DNA of 64,000 bases, taken from the NCBI RefSeq assembly GCF_030410135.1, contig NZ_JAUGQQ010000001.1:186001-250000 (forward strand). Direction: 5' to 3'. Source of the DNA: Aequorivita aurantiaca. Lineage in GTDB: Bacteria > Bacteroidota > Bacteroidia > Flavobacteriales > Flavobacteriaceae. Shown here piece by piece: positions 44,013 through 53,078 of this stretch. The notes beneath the pieces were generated by a model. It was not told where the DNA came from. It made no database searches and worked only from the letters and a program-made list of their open reading frames with translations. The position numbers and the translations under genes were made by a program. The stretch's first letter is position 1; every line of letters begins with the position of its first letter.

Positions 44013-46175
44013 TTACTGTTTTATGTCTTTATTTATATTTTCCGGCAATTCTTCATAGCCCATATTGTAAAGGGTAAATCCAAAAATATCGGCATACTGT
44101 TCAATCGTTTTGCTCACCGGAGTTCCTGCGCCGTGGCCGGCGTCGGTTTCAATTCTAATTAATACAGGATTGTTTCCGGCTTGTTTCGATTGTAGTTCGG
44201 CCGCAAATTTAAAACTGTGTGCCGGCACTACTCTGTCGTCGTGATCGCCTGTGGTAATCAATGTTGCGGGATATTCCACGCCTTCCTTCACATTGTGCAA
44301 TGGCGAATATCCTTTTAAATATTCAAACATTTCCTTGCTATCTTCAGCCGTTCCATAATCATAAGCCCAACCCGCGCCAGCGGTAAAAGTATGATAGCGA
44401 AGCATATCCAAAACGCCTACTGCGGGAAGTGCTACCTTCACTAAATCTGGCCTTTGCGTCATCGTAGCGCCCACAAGCAGACCGCCGTTGGAACCTCCAC
44501 GAATCGCTAAATAATCCCTTGAAGTATAATTTTTTTCAATCAAATATTCGGCAGCGGCAATAAAATCATCAAACACGTTTTGCTTTTGCATTTTGGTTCC
44601 CGCATTGTGCCATTTCTTGCCGTATTCGCCACCGCCACGAAGATTAGGCACTGCATAAATTCCTCCCTGTTCCATCCACACTGCATTTGCGATACTGAAA
44701 CCGGGGGTTAAGCTGATGTTGAAACCACCATAGCCGTAAAGGATTGTTGGATTTTTCCCGTCCATTTTCAACCCTTTTTTATGGGTAATAATCATCGGAA
44801 TTTTTGTCCCGTCCTTCGAATTATAGAAAACTTGATGGCTTTCGAAATTTTCTGGGTTGAAATCTATTTCCGGTTTAATGAATAGTGTCGATTTTCCGCT
44901 GGCAATATCATATTTATAAATGCTTCCCGGAGTAACATAGTTGGTAAAGGAATAATAAAGTTCCCTTTCCTCCTTTTTCGCACTAAAACCGGCTGCGGAA
45001 CCAACGCCCGGAAGTTCAACTTCGCGGATAAGTTTTCCGTCGTAATCATATTGCAATACTTTTGAAACCGCATCTACCATATAATTGGCAAAAATATTTC
45101 CTCCTCCGGTCCCGGGCGAAAGCACGTTTTCGGTTTCGGGAATAAAGTCTTTCCAATTCTCGGGAGTTGGGTTTTCGGCATCAACGGTTACCACCTTTTT
45201 ATTCGGCGCATCCATATTGGTAACGATATAAAGTTTGGAACCAACATTTTCAAGGACAAAGGAATCGGTATCGGTATTGTCCAAAATAGTGACGAATTTT
45301 GAATTCGGCTTGGTCAAATCCTTTATGAGAAGTTTATTCCCCGAAGTAGAAACACTGGGGCTTAAAATTAAATAGCGGTTGTCCTCGGTAACCTTTGCGC
45401 CAATGTAGCGGTGCTTTTCTTCCGCAGTTGCACCAAAAATAAGTTGATCCTGACTTTGCGGAGTTCCCATTTTATGGTAAAAAACTTTATGCTGGTCTGT
45501 TTTTGCAGAAAGCTCGCTGCCTTTAGGTTTGTCGTAACTTGAGTAATAAAAACCTTCCTCACCTTTCCACGAAAGTCCGCTGAATTTTATATCCTTTAAC
45601 GTATCTCCCATAATTTCCTTGGTTTCGGTATTCATCACCAAAACCTTGCGCCAATCGCTTCCGCCTTCGGAAATACTGTATGCCAATTTACTACCATCTT
45701 TGGAAAAGCTTGTTTCACCCAAGGAAATGGTGCCGTCTTCCTTAAACGTGTTGGGATCCAAAAATACTTCCGCAGTTTCGGGATCGTCGCCGGTTTTATA
45801 GCGATACAAAACATATTGGTTTTGCAAGCCATCATTTTTGTAGAAATAAGTATAATCGCCCTCCTTAAATGGGGCACTCACTTTTTCATAATTCCACAAA
45901 TCGGAAAGGCGTTGTTTCAACTCTTCACGGAAAGGAATTTTTTCCAAATATCCAAAGGTCACTTCGTTTTCAGCCTTTACCCATTCGGCAGTTTCCGCAC
46001 TACGGTCATCTTCAAGCCAACGGTAGGGATCGTTTACATCAACACCAAAATATGTATCGGTTGTGTCAACTTTTTTTGTCTGCGGATACGTCATGGAAAC
46101 TACTTCTTTTTTAGATTCTTCTTTACAGCCTGCCAGCATAAGTACTAAAATTGCGGGAACAATTGAAAATTTCAT
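44013..46175 (-). CDS. Prolyl oligopeptidase-family serine peptidase (lipoprotein)
   Basis: 720 residues. A lipoprotein signal ([17 protein letters not shown], Cys17) anchors it in the envelope. N-terminal cap and seven-bladed propeller ([26 protein letters not shown] is the S9A opening), then the hydrolase domain with catalytic Ser near 566 in [10 protein letters not shown], Asp near 643 in [10 protein letters not shown] and His near 682 in AGHGAG. S9A enzymes cut short peptides after proline. Complete length. Confidence 0.95.
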   Translation of the reverse strand: MKFSIVPAILVLMLAGCKEESKKEVVSMTYPQTKKVDTTDTYFGVDVNDPYRWLEDDRSAETAEWVKAENEVTFGYLEKIPFREELKQRLSDLWNYEKVSAPFKEGDYTYFYKNDGLQNQYVLYRYKTGDDPETAEVFLDPNTFKEDGTISLGETSFSKDGSKLAYSISEGGSDWRKVLVMNTETKEIMGDTLKDIKFSGLSWKGEEGFYYSSYDKPKGSELSAKTDQHKVFYHKMGTPQSQDQLIFGATAEEKHRYIGAKVTEDNRYLILSPSVSTSGNKLLIKDLTKPNSKFVTILDNTDTDSFVLENVGSKLYIVTNMDAPNKKVVTVDAENPTPENWKDFIPETENVLSPGTGGGNIFANYMVDAVSKVLQYDYDGKLIREVELPGVGSAAGFSAKKEERELYYSFTNYVTPGSIYKYDIASGKSTLFIKPEIDFNPENFESHQVFYNSKDGTKIPMIITHKKGLKMDGKNPTILYGYGGFNISLTPGFSIANAVWMEQGGIYAVPNLRGGGEYGKKWHNAGTKMQKQNVFDDFIAAAEYLIEKNYTSRDYLAIRGGSNGGLLVGATMTQRPDLVKVALPAVGVLDMLRYHTFTAGAGWAYDYGTAEDSKEMFEYLKGYSPLHNVKEGVEYPATLITTGDHDDRVVPAHSFKFAAELQSKQAGNNPVLIRIETDAGHGAGTPVSKTIEQYADIFGFTLYNMGYEELPENINKDIKQ

Positions 46176-46241
46176 AGGTTTAAATTTTAAGATTGTAAAT
46201 GTACTATTTTTAAGTCAATGTAAAATATTCAGAAAAGCAAA

Positions 46242-46262
46242 AGGCCTCCGAATTGGAAGCCT
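46242..46262 (-). terminator. Terminator after the DoxX gene
   Basis: On the minus strand AGGCTTCC and GGAGGCCT pair with one mismatch around a 5-base loop, then TTTTGCTTTTC. Confidence 0.7.
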
Positions 46263-46288
46263 AAAATTTTGTTTGGAAATTATCGATA

Positions 46289-46669
46289 TCAGTGGAAAAG
46301 TGGTCGGTAAACTTTCCAATGTTTATAGATAAGTACGGCATTTAAAATTACTATTACCAAGGCAACAAGTAGTCCCGGGGTATCTAAAAATAAATGGAAA
46401 AGCAAGATATTCACGGTAATGGGCGCCAATAAAATTAGGGCAAACGAAACCCATTTGTTGAATAGCAATAGAATGCCGATAAGAATTTCAAATATTCCGA
46501 TTACTTTCAAAATATAACCGGTCTCGCTGAGTGAATCTATAAAAATCGCGGCCTCCCCAGTATAAATATGGGTGGGCATAATGTTGAAGGCAATCAACTT
46601 TGTCACTCCAAAAAATATCAAACCCAAGCCTAAAACGATCCTTAGGATTTTAGTAAATGTTGAATTCAT
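46289..46669 (-). CDS. DoxX-family membrane protein
   Basis: 126 residues with four membrane helices. N-terminal ILRIVLGLGLIFFGVTKLIAF, the DoxX opening, then IGIFEILIGILLLFNKWVSFALILLAP and the last helix LVALVIVILNAVLIYKHW. DoxX-type proteins occur near redox enzymes, but no function is certain. Flanked by terminators on both sides, so it is monocistronic. Confidence 0.88.
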   Translation of the reverse strand: MNSTFTKILRIVLGLGLIFFGVTKLIAFNIMPTHIYTGEAAIFIDSLSETGYILKVIGIFEILIGILLLFNKWVSFALILLAPITVNILLFHLFLDTPGLLVALVIVILNAVLIYKHWKVYRPLFH

Positions 46670-46710
46670 AAGCTGAGGTATAGGTTAATTCTTAAAGATA
46701 ATGAAAAATA

Positions 46711-46743
46711 AAAAACGCACCTCGGATAAAAGTGCGTTTTTTT
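46711..46743 (-). terminator. Terminator downstream of asd
   Basis: AAAAACGCAC pairs with GTGCGTTTTT around an 11-base loop, with A and T runs on both flanks. Confidence 0.9.
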
Positions 46744-46781
46744 AACAATTATTTTAATTAATTGATATGTTCCGGAGCTGA

Positions 46782-47771
46782 TTAAACTAATCCATTATCC
46801 ATTAAATATTCAGCAATTTGAACTGCATTTGTGGCAGCTCCCTTCCGTAGGTTGTCGCTAACTATCCACATGTTTAAAGTATTCGGCTGCGTTTCATCAC
46901 GACGGATCCTGCCCACGAAAACATCGTCTTTATCGTGTGCGTACATCGGCATTGGGTAGGTGTTGGTTTGCGGGTTGTCCTGCACCACAATTCCTGGAGT
47001 GTCATGTAAAATCCGTCTAACTTCACCCAAATCGAAATCATTTTCAAACTGAACATTTACAGCCTCGCTGTGTCCGCCCGCAGTGGGAATGCGCACAGCG
47101 GTTGCGGTTACCGAAAAACTTTTGTCATCCAAAATTTTTTGTGGCTCGCGGGCGAGTTTCATCTCTTCTTTTGTGTACCCATTTTCCTCAAAAACATCGC
47201 AGTGCGGCAGTGCATTTTTATGGATCGGGTATGGATAGGCCATTTCACCTTTCACTCCCGCCATTTCATTTTCCATTTGCTGCACCGCTTTTAATCCAGT
47301 TCCGGAAACGGATTGGTAAGTAGAAACAACAACCCTTTTCATTTTATATTTTCTGTGAAGCGGCGCCAATGCCATGACCAATTGAATGGTGGAGCAATTT
47401 GGGTTCGCAATTATTTTGTCCTCCTTGGTTAATAAATGGGCGTTGATTTCGGGAACGATAAGCTTCTTATCGGCTTCCATTCGCCACGCCGATGAATTAT
47501 CGATTACGGTAGTTCCAACTTCGGCAAATTTTGGCGCCCACTCCAACGAGGTGTTTCCGCCAGCGGAAAAGATTGCGATGGTTGGTTTTGCGGCAATTGC
47601 ATCATTTAACCCAATTACTTTATGGTTTTTTCCTTTAAAGGAAATTTCCTTTCCCACAGATTTTTCCGAAGCTACCAAAAGCAATTCATCAATCGGAAAG
47701 TTGCGTTCTTTCAGCACTTTCAACATAACTTCGCCAACCATTCCGGTGGCGCCAACCAAAGCTAATTTCAT
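46782..47771 (-). CDS. asd: Aspartate-semialdehyde dehydrogenase
   Basis: 329 residues. Reduces aspartyl phosphate to the semialdehyde for lysine, threonine and methionine. N-terminal MKLALVGATGMVGEVMLKVL; the Cys nucleophile in IANPNCSTIQLVMAL; STYQSVSGTGLKAV; and RIPTAGGHSEAVNVQFEN carrying the His. Gram-positive-type short Asd as in other Bacteroidota. A TANNTTTG box precedes it. Confidence 0.96.
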   Translation of the reverse strand: MKLALVGATGMVGEVMLKVLKERNFPIDELLLVASEKSVGKEISFKGKNHKVIGLNDAIAAKPTIAIFSAGGNTSLEWAPKFAEVGTTVIDNSSAWRMEADKKLIVPEINAHLLTKEDKIIANPNCSTIQLVMALAPLHRKYKMKRVVVSTYQSVSGTGLKAVQQMENEMAGVKGEMAYPYPIHKNALPHCDVFEENGYTKEEMKLAREPQKILDDKSFSVTATAVRIPTAGGHSEAVNVQFENDFDLGEVRRILHDTPGIVVQDNPQTNTYPMPMYAHDKDDVFVGRIRRDETQPNTLNMWIVSDNLRKGAATNAVQIAEYLMDNGLV

Positions 47772-47787
47772 CCTTAAAATATTTCTG

Positions 47788-47795
47788 CAAATGTA
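47788..47795 (-). promoter_or_regulatory. -7 element (TACATTTG) for asd
   Basis: An exact TANNTTTG match on the minus strand, 16 bases before the asd ATG. Confidence 0.6.
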
Positions 47796-47833
47796 GTTTA
47801 CAAATTTGTTTTATTGAATAAAAACCAAAAAAG

Positions 47834-47855
47834 AACCCTCCGAAGCCGGAGGGTT
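47834..47855 (-). terminator. Terminator downstream of mscL
   Basis: AACCCTCCG pairs with CGGAGGGTT (9-base perfect stem, 4-base loop), between mscL and asd on the same strand. Confidence 0.85.
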
Positions 47856-47891
47856 TAAGGTTAGAATATGTAATGCAGCGGTGGCTGTAAA

Positions 47892-48302
47892 TTATTTTTT
47901 TCTCAATTCGTCTCGAATTTGAATCAACAAATCCTTTTCCGAGGGGCCGGGATCCGGAGCCGGAGCAGCTTCTTTTTTCTTGCGAACTTTCCCGTACGCT
48001 TTTACAATTAAAAACAGAACAAAGCCGACGATTACTAAATTTATGATAGTGTTAATCCATTTTCCGTAAAGTATTGCATTTTCGGGTTTCGTAACATCAC
48101 CGTCCGGTGCGACCTCGGCTTCGGATAGTACTACTTTTAGGTCGGCAAAATCTATTCCGCCGGTAAATTGGCCCACTATGGGCATCATCACATCATTGGT
48201 GAAACTGGAAACGACCCCGCCCACGGCAGCTGCGAGAAGCACAGCAACGGCAAGGTCTATCACGTTGCCGGTCATTATAAAATCCCTGAATTCCTTTAGC
48301 AT
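47892..48302 (-). CDS. mscL: Large-conductance mechanosensitive channel
   Basis: 136 residues, an emergency release valve against osmotic downshock. MLKEFRDFIMTGNVIDLAVAVLLAAAVGGVVSSFTNDVMMP is the standard N-terminus and first membrane helix; the second (TIINLVIVGFVLFLIVKAY) follows a periplasmic loop. The C-terminal helix bundle ends KDLLIQIRDELRKK. Complete; separate unit. Confidence 0.96.
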   Translation of the reverse strand: MLKEFRDFIMTGNVIDLAVAVLLAAAVGGVVSSFTNDVMMPIVGQFTGGIDFADLKVVLSEAEVAPDGDVTKPENAILYGKWINTIINLVIVGFVLFLIVKAYGKVRKKKEAAPAPDPGPSEKDLLIQIRDELRKK

Positions 48303-48377
48303 ATTGATTGGTTTTTGAAGTTAAGAATCACTAATTTAAGCAAAGCCATCTAATTGCGAGTAGGTTTTGGGAAAAAT

Positions 48378-49487
48378 CTACTTTCGCAGTACGACCCGTT
48401 TTACCCTTTGCGAAACGGCAGTTATCAATTCATACGAAATAGAGTTGATTGCGGCCGAAAGTTCATCGGCTGTTGCCGAAGGCCCAAAAACAATGGCCTC
48501 ATCGCCTTCTTCACAAGCAATATTTGTAACATCAACCATAATCATATCCATACAAACATTGCCCAAAATTGCAGCCTTTTCGCCATTAATTGTTACCCAA
48601 CCTTTACCTTTTCCATAAGAGCGTGGAATTCCATCAGCATGGCCAATGGGAAGCGTTGCGGAACGTGTAGTATTTTCAGCAATATATCCGCGATTGTAGC
48701 CTACACTTTCACCTTTTTCAATTTTGTGGATTTGTGAAATAACGGTTTTTAGAGTGCCGACGGGTTTCAAATGTTTATTTTCCTCTTTATCGTTTCCGAA
48801 GCCGTAAAGGCCGATTCCCGTTCGAACCATGTCGAAATGTGCTTCCGGAAAATTAATAATTCCTGAAGTATTGGCACAATGAAGCAACGGTTTGTAGCCA
48901 AGTTTCAAAATAAGTTCTTCCGAAATTCTTCTAAAACCTTCAATCTGGGTGAGGGTGAATTGTTTTTCCTTTAAATCCTCGCTTGCGGCAAGATGAGAAA
49001 ATGCCGATTTTACCTTTACGCTTTCGGTTTTGGAAAGCCTTTCGACAATAAAATCCACATCGTTTTCAACAAAACCCAATCGGTTCAATCCTGTGTTGAA
49101 TTTTAAGTGGATGGGATAATTTTTTTGCTTTTTTTCTTCCGCGAAAGCAATGAATTCCTCGAGCATTTTGCGGGAATAAATGCTGGGTTCCAAGCATCGA
49201 TTTACAGTAATCTCGAAATTAAATGGCAACGGGTGCAGCACCAAAATCGGAGTTGCTACGGAAGCATTCCGGAGCGTTTCGCCCTCATTTGCATACGCAA
49301 CCGCGAAATAATCCACTCCCAAATCAATAAGCTCTCGGGCAATTACAACGGAATCGCTACCGTAGCCAAAAGCCTTAACTACAGCCAAAACTTTAGTTCC
49401 AGATTTTATTTTTGAAGTAATGTACCGGTAATTATTGGCAAGCGCATTGAGGTCAATTTCCAATACGGTTTCAGAGGCTTTTGGCAT
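48378..49487 (-). CDS. alr: Alanine racemase
   Basis: 369 residues. Makes D-alanine for peptidoglycan. PLP lysine in KVLAVVKAFGYGSDSV, FNTGLNRLGF, the FDMVRTGIGLYGF strand and the catalytic Tyr region VGYNRGY and GNVCMDMIMVDVT. Its ATG overlaps the tdk stop by one base (TAATG): coupled pair. Confidence 0.95.
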   Translation of the reverse strand: MPKASETVLEIDLNALANNYRYITSKIKSGTKVLAVVKAFGYGSDSVVIARELIDLGVDYFAVAYANEGETLRNASVATPILVLHPLPFNFEITVNRCLEPSIYSRKMLEEFIAFAEEKKQKNYPIHLKFNTGLNRLGFVENDVDFIVERLSKTESVKVKSAFSHLAASEDLKEKQFTLTQIEGFRRISEELILKLGYKPLLHCANTSGIINFPEAHFDMVRTGIGLYGFGNDKEENKHLKPVGTLKTVISQIHKIEKGESVGYNRGYIAENTTRSATLPIGHADGIPRSYGKGKGWVTINGEKAAILGNVCMDMIMVDVTNIACEEGDEAIVFGPSATADELSAAINSISYELITAVSQRVKRVVLRK

Positions 49488-50125
49488 TAGGCTTGTTTTT
49501 TTGGGGAGACATCTTCGGCTTCCTTTACTTCCAGTTTTACTACTTTATCGCGAAGTTGTGCCTTGAAAAATGCGGCGCGGCTCAACGGTTCGTATTCTTC
49601 CGTTTCGCCGAGCAAAACAAGAGCCTCGCTTTTTGCCTTTCGATAACTATAATTTGCGAGGTTCCCGGTGCGGGTGCAGACTGCGTGCACTTTCGTAACG
49701 TATTCCGCTGTTGCCATCAACGCCGGCATGGGGCCAAAAGGATTTCCTTTGTAATCCATATCGAGGCCCGCCACAATTACACGAACGCCACGGTTGGCGA
49801 GATCGTTGCAGACCTTTACAATTTCATCATCAAAAAATTGGGCCTCATCAATGCCCACCACATCACAATTGTCGGCCAAAATTGGAATATTCGCAGCTGC
49901 GGGAACGGGCGTGGAACGGATTTTATTGCTGTCGTGGCTGGTTACGGAATCTTCGCCATACCGCGTATCGATTGAAGGTGTAAAAATTTCTACCTTCTGT
50001 CTTGCAAATTGGGCACGCTTCAACCTTCGGATAAGCTCTTCGGTTTTTCCTGAAAACATGGAACCGCAGATTACTTCAATCCAGCCAAATTGTTCTTTCT
50101 GATTTACGGTATTTTCAAGAAACAT
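49487..50125 (-). CDS. tdk: Thymidine kinase
   Basis: 212 residues, type II enzyme that salvages thymidine. P-loop [17 protein letters not shown]; Walker B with DEAQFFDD; the zinc site keeps CTRTG but the other cysteines are mostly lost ([14 protein letters not shown]); substrate loop [10 protein letters not shown]. First gene of the tdk-alr pair. Confidence 0.95.
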   Translation of the reverse strand: MFLENTVNQKEQFGWIEVICGSMFSGKTEELIRRLKRAQFARQKVEIFTPSIDTRYGEDSVTSHDSNKIRSTPVPAAANIPILADNCDVVGIDEAQFFDDEIVKVCNDLANRGVRVIVAGLDMDYKGNPFGPMPALMATAEYVTKVHAVCTRTGNLANYSYRKAKSEALVLLGETEEYEPLSRAAFFKAQLRDKVVKLEVKEAEDVSPKKQA

Positions 50126-50296
50126 AGTTTAATTTTACGCGAAACATAAAGCATTTCCAAAGAATGCCAACCTGAAGATTGCGTGCCTCCATTAAATGCA
50201 ATGGATTTGAACAAGAAACAAAAATAGTTGACGTTTACATAAAGGATGCGTAAATTTATAAAAACAAAATAGAAATTCGGTTTAATTTAAAAAGAT

Positions 50297-51088
50297 ATGA
50301 AGAAGAAAATCCGCGAGCAACTAACGGCGCTCGCAAAGCAATTAATTGAAGAGGAAAAAACCTTCGACACCGCAAAAATAAAGGGATTGGTGGGCGAAAT
50401 TTATGAAAGCTTGACAGTTCTTGAATATCTTGAAAAACAATTGGAAGACACTTCCGAAAAACCAATTGAAGAATCCTTGGATTCAAAAAGTTTCCGTGAG
50501 GAAAACTGGTTTACCGAGCCGGAGCCCGTGCCGCAACCCGAACATAAGGACGATCTCATTGAGCCTTTGATGGAAAAAATAAAGGACATTGTAGCACAAA
50601 TGCCCGAGGAAGGCGAGCAAATTGATGAATTGCTGGAGGAAATGATGCCAATTAAAGACACCACTGTAACTTCCGAAGCAGCCGAAAAACCCAGTGTAAA
50701 ATATATTAAAAATGATTTGGAGGAATTCGCGTCGAATTATCAAAAAATGCCTGAATTTGAAAGGAAATCCGGCGAACTCTTTCCCAAATCAATTGAAGGT
50801 ATCGAAGCAAGTAAAACAGTTACTGAATCACGGGCAAAATCATTGAATGATATTGCAAACAAAGGATTGAATATTGGGCTGAATGACCGTCTGGCTTTTA
50901 TAAAACATCTTTTTGAAGGTCATGCCGAAGATTACACAAGAGTTCTTTCACAAATAAATACAATGGAAACTTTTGAGGAAGCGCAAAGTTTCATAAAAGG
51001 AAAAGTAAAACCCGATTACAACTATTGGCTCAACAAGGATGAGTATTCGGAAAGATTTATGAATATAATCGAAAAACGATTCAGTTAA
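50297..51088 (+). CDS. Acidic helical protein, unknown function
   Basis: 263 residues, no signal or membrane segment. N-terminal helix-rich part (KKKIREQLTALAKQLIEEE and YESLTVLEYLEKQLEDT), an acidic Pro/Glu-rich linker (EPEPVPQPEH), then a C-terminal conserved-looking region NIGLNDRLAFIKHLFEGHAEDYTRVLSQIN and KPDYNYWLNKDEYSERFMNIIEKRF. I know this as a conserved but unnamed Flavobacteriaceae protein. It heads a plus-strand run with a DoxX-like gene and rsmI. Confidence 0.75.
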   Translation: MKKKIREQLTALAKQLIEEEKTFDTAKIKGLVGEIYESLTVLEYLEKQLEDTSEKPIEESLDSKSFREENWFTEPEPVPQPEHKDDLIEPLMEKIKDIVAQMPEEGEQIDELLEEMMPIKDTTVTSEAAEKPSVKYIKNDLEEFASNYQKMPEFERKSGELFPKSIEGIEASKTVTESRAKSLNDIANKGLNIGLNDRLAFIKHLFEGHAEDYTRVLSQINTMETFEEAQSFIKGKVKPDYNYWLNKDEYSERFMNIIEKRFS

Positions 51089-51098
51089 TTTTCAACGT

Positions 51099-51455
51099 AT
51101 GAAAATCCAAAACACCATCTATTGGATAGCTACGGCACTTTTAAGTGCCTTATTTTTGTATTCTGCCACCACTTATTTATTCGATACCGCCGTTATTGAA
51201 GGTACATATCAAGATTATCAGTATCCCACTTATTTGGTGATCCCAATGGCAATTGCAAAAATTCTGGCAATTCTTTTCATTTTAGTGCGAAAGCCAAAAT
51301 GGGTCATGGAATGGGCGTATGCCGGACTATTTTTCGATATGGCGTTGGCTTGCATGGCGCACTACCGCCTTGGTGATCCTGGAATCACACTTCCATTGTT
51401 GGGCATCGTTTTTTTACTCGTTTCCTATTTCTTCGGAAAAAAAGTGCGTCCATAA
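51099..51455 (+). CDS. DoxX-like small membrane protein
   Basis: 118 residues with four helices (TIYWIATALLSALFLYSATTYLF; YLVIPMAIAKILAILFILV; WAYAGLFFDMALACMAHY; PLLGIVFLLVSYFFG). DoxX-like subgroup (DoxX_2-type), function unknown. Ten bases after the preceding gene and three before rsmI. Confidence 0.82.
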   Translation: MKIQNTIYWIATALLSALFLYSATTYLFDTAVIEGTYQDYQYPTYLVIPMAIAKILAILFILVRKPKWVMEWAYAGLFFDMALACMAHYRLGDPGITLPLLGIVFLLVSYFFGKKVRP

Positions 51456-51458
51456 ATT

Positions 51459-52130
51459 ATGGGAAAACTCTATTTGGTGCCTACGCCCATTGGCAATTTA
51501 AAGGATATGACCTTTCGCGCCGTGGAAGTGTTGAAGGAAGTAGATTTAATTCTCGCCGAAGACACTCGAAACAGCGGAAAACTTTTGAAGCATTTCGAAA
51601 TCGGCACCCAAATGCATTCCCACCACATGCACAACGAACACAAAACCGTGGAAGGAATTGTAAAACGAATCCAAAATGGTGAAAACATTGCATTGATTAG
51701 TGATGCCGGTACGCCGGCAATCAGCGATCCGGGATTTTTATTGACCCGTGCATGCGTGGATGCAGGAATTGAAGTGGATTGTCTTCCCGGCGCCACGGCT
51801 TTTGTGCCAGCACTGGTAAACAGTGGTTTCCCGAATGATAAATTTGTTTTTGAAGGATTTCTTCCTGTGAAAAAAGGTAGACAAACCCGACTCGAACTTT
51901 TAATGGAAGAAACCCGAACCATTATTTTTTATGAATCCCCGCACAAACTGCTGAAAACACTCGCACAGTTTGTAGAATTCTTTGGTGCGGATAGACAAGT
52001 TTCCATTTCGCGGGAATTGACAAAACTACACGAAGAAACCGTTCGTGGCACTGCCGAAGAAGTTTTAAAGCATTTTGAAAACAAGCCGCCGAAGGGGGAG
52101 ATTGTGGTTGTCGTTGCTGGGAAGAAATAA
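51459..52130 (+). CDS. rsmI: 16S rRNA (cytidine-2'-O)-methyltransferase
   Basis: 223 residues. Methylates C1402 of 16S rRNA with SAM. MGKLYLVPTPIGNLKDMTFRAVEVLKEVDLILAEDTRNSGKLL is the diagnostic start, then ALISDAGTPAISDPGFLL, the SAM-binding loop, and GATAFVPALVNSGFPNDKFVFEGFLP. Shorter than E. coli RsmI as in other Bacteroidota. Three bases after the DoxX-like gene. Confidence 0.96.
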   Translation: MGKLYLVPTPIGNLKDMTFRAVEVLKEVDLILAEDTRNSGKLLKHFEIGTQMHSHHMHNEHKTVEGIVKRIQNGENIALISDAGTPAISDPGFLLTRACVDAGIEVDCLPGATAFVPALVNSGFPNDKFVFEGFLPVKKGRQTRLELLMEETRTIIFYESPHKLLKTLAQFVEFFGADRQVSISRELTKLHEETVRGTAEEVLKHFENKPPKGEIVVVVAGKK

Positions 52131-52146
52131 AAAATCCTTAATTCAA

Positions 52147-52902
52147 ATGAAACAATTTCTATCTTTTATAATAATAGCGTTTTTGTATGCTTGTAAAAAA
52201 CCTGATTCCAATAATTGCACAATTAATTTTGAGGTTTCAAAAGAAACCGAAAGTTCGGAAAAACCAGAATGTTCCCCCGGCTTATTATATGGAGTTGCAC
52301 GGCTAGATGGTTTTAAAGTACACCTTCAAAAAACAAACGAAAGCGATTTTGAAAAACGAAAAGCCGAAGACTTTATAAAATTCGAGAAAACAAAGAATAG
52401 TGATTCATTGGAAAAAGCAGTTCAAAAAAGATTTCCTGATATTTTCTACAAAAAAAATGAATGCTATTTATTCTTCCCAAAAAACCAAAATGAAGAGGTT
52501 ATTGTAATGAATTATATTTCACCCGATGTAAAGAATTCTTCTTCATATACGTTTGTTAGCTCATACAAAAACTTCATTTTAATAAATCAGCAATTTTATG
52601 AAGGTGAGGGTTATCTAGTTATTAACACAACTAATAGAGAAGTGTATTGGTTTGCAAATGAACCAAGGTTTATAAATGAACACAGATTATATAGTCTTGG
52701 GGACAATTATGGCACCACAGATTTACAAGTATATGATTTCGAAGAAGACCGATATATGGCCATAGAAATTAATAATTTACAAGGTTTTCGGCCCAGAGAA
52801 AGTTATGCTACTTATGGATCATCCAGTATTTTTATAAAGTTCGACCATTATCCATTAGATGCGAGCTTTTATGAATTCTATATACAGGAAAATTCGCGCT
52901 AA
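52147..52902 (+). CDS. Lipoprotein, unknown function
   Basis: 251 residues from the ATG at 52147, 16 bases after rsmI (the frame is open upstream into rsmI). Signal MKQFLSFIIIAFLYAC with lipid Cys16. The mature part is rich in Lys, Asn and Tyr and more AT-rich than its neighbours (CKKPDSNNCTINFEVS; NTTNREVYWFANEPRF; YATYGSSSIFIKFDHY). No family recognised. The different base use and missing homologues in my memory suggest a lineage-specific or acquired gene. Confidence 0.65.
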   Translation: MKQFLSFIIIAFLYACKKPDSNNCTINFEVSKETESSEKPECSPGLLYGVARLDGFKVHLQKTNESDFEKRKAEDFIKFEKTKNSDSLEKAVQKRFPDIFYKKNECYLFFPKNQNEEVIVMNYISPDVKNSSSYTFVSSYKNFILINQQFYEGEGYLVINTTNREVYWFANEPRFINEHRLYSLGDNYGTTDLQVYDFEEDRYMAIEINNLQGFRPRESYATYGSSSIFIKFDHYPLDASFYEFYIQENSR

Positions 52903-53078
52903 TATTTTAATATATATTTTTCCGTTGCTCCCTCTTTGCTTCTCAAGGTATTGCTCACTTCTGTAAAACATAATACAAATAGATTTCGTAATTTTACAAC
53001 TCTCCCCTTACTTTTAATATTCAAAATCATCCCAAATTTTGGAATTTGGAATTTAAAAAATTGGAATTTTTACAGAAC

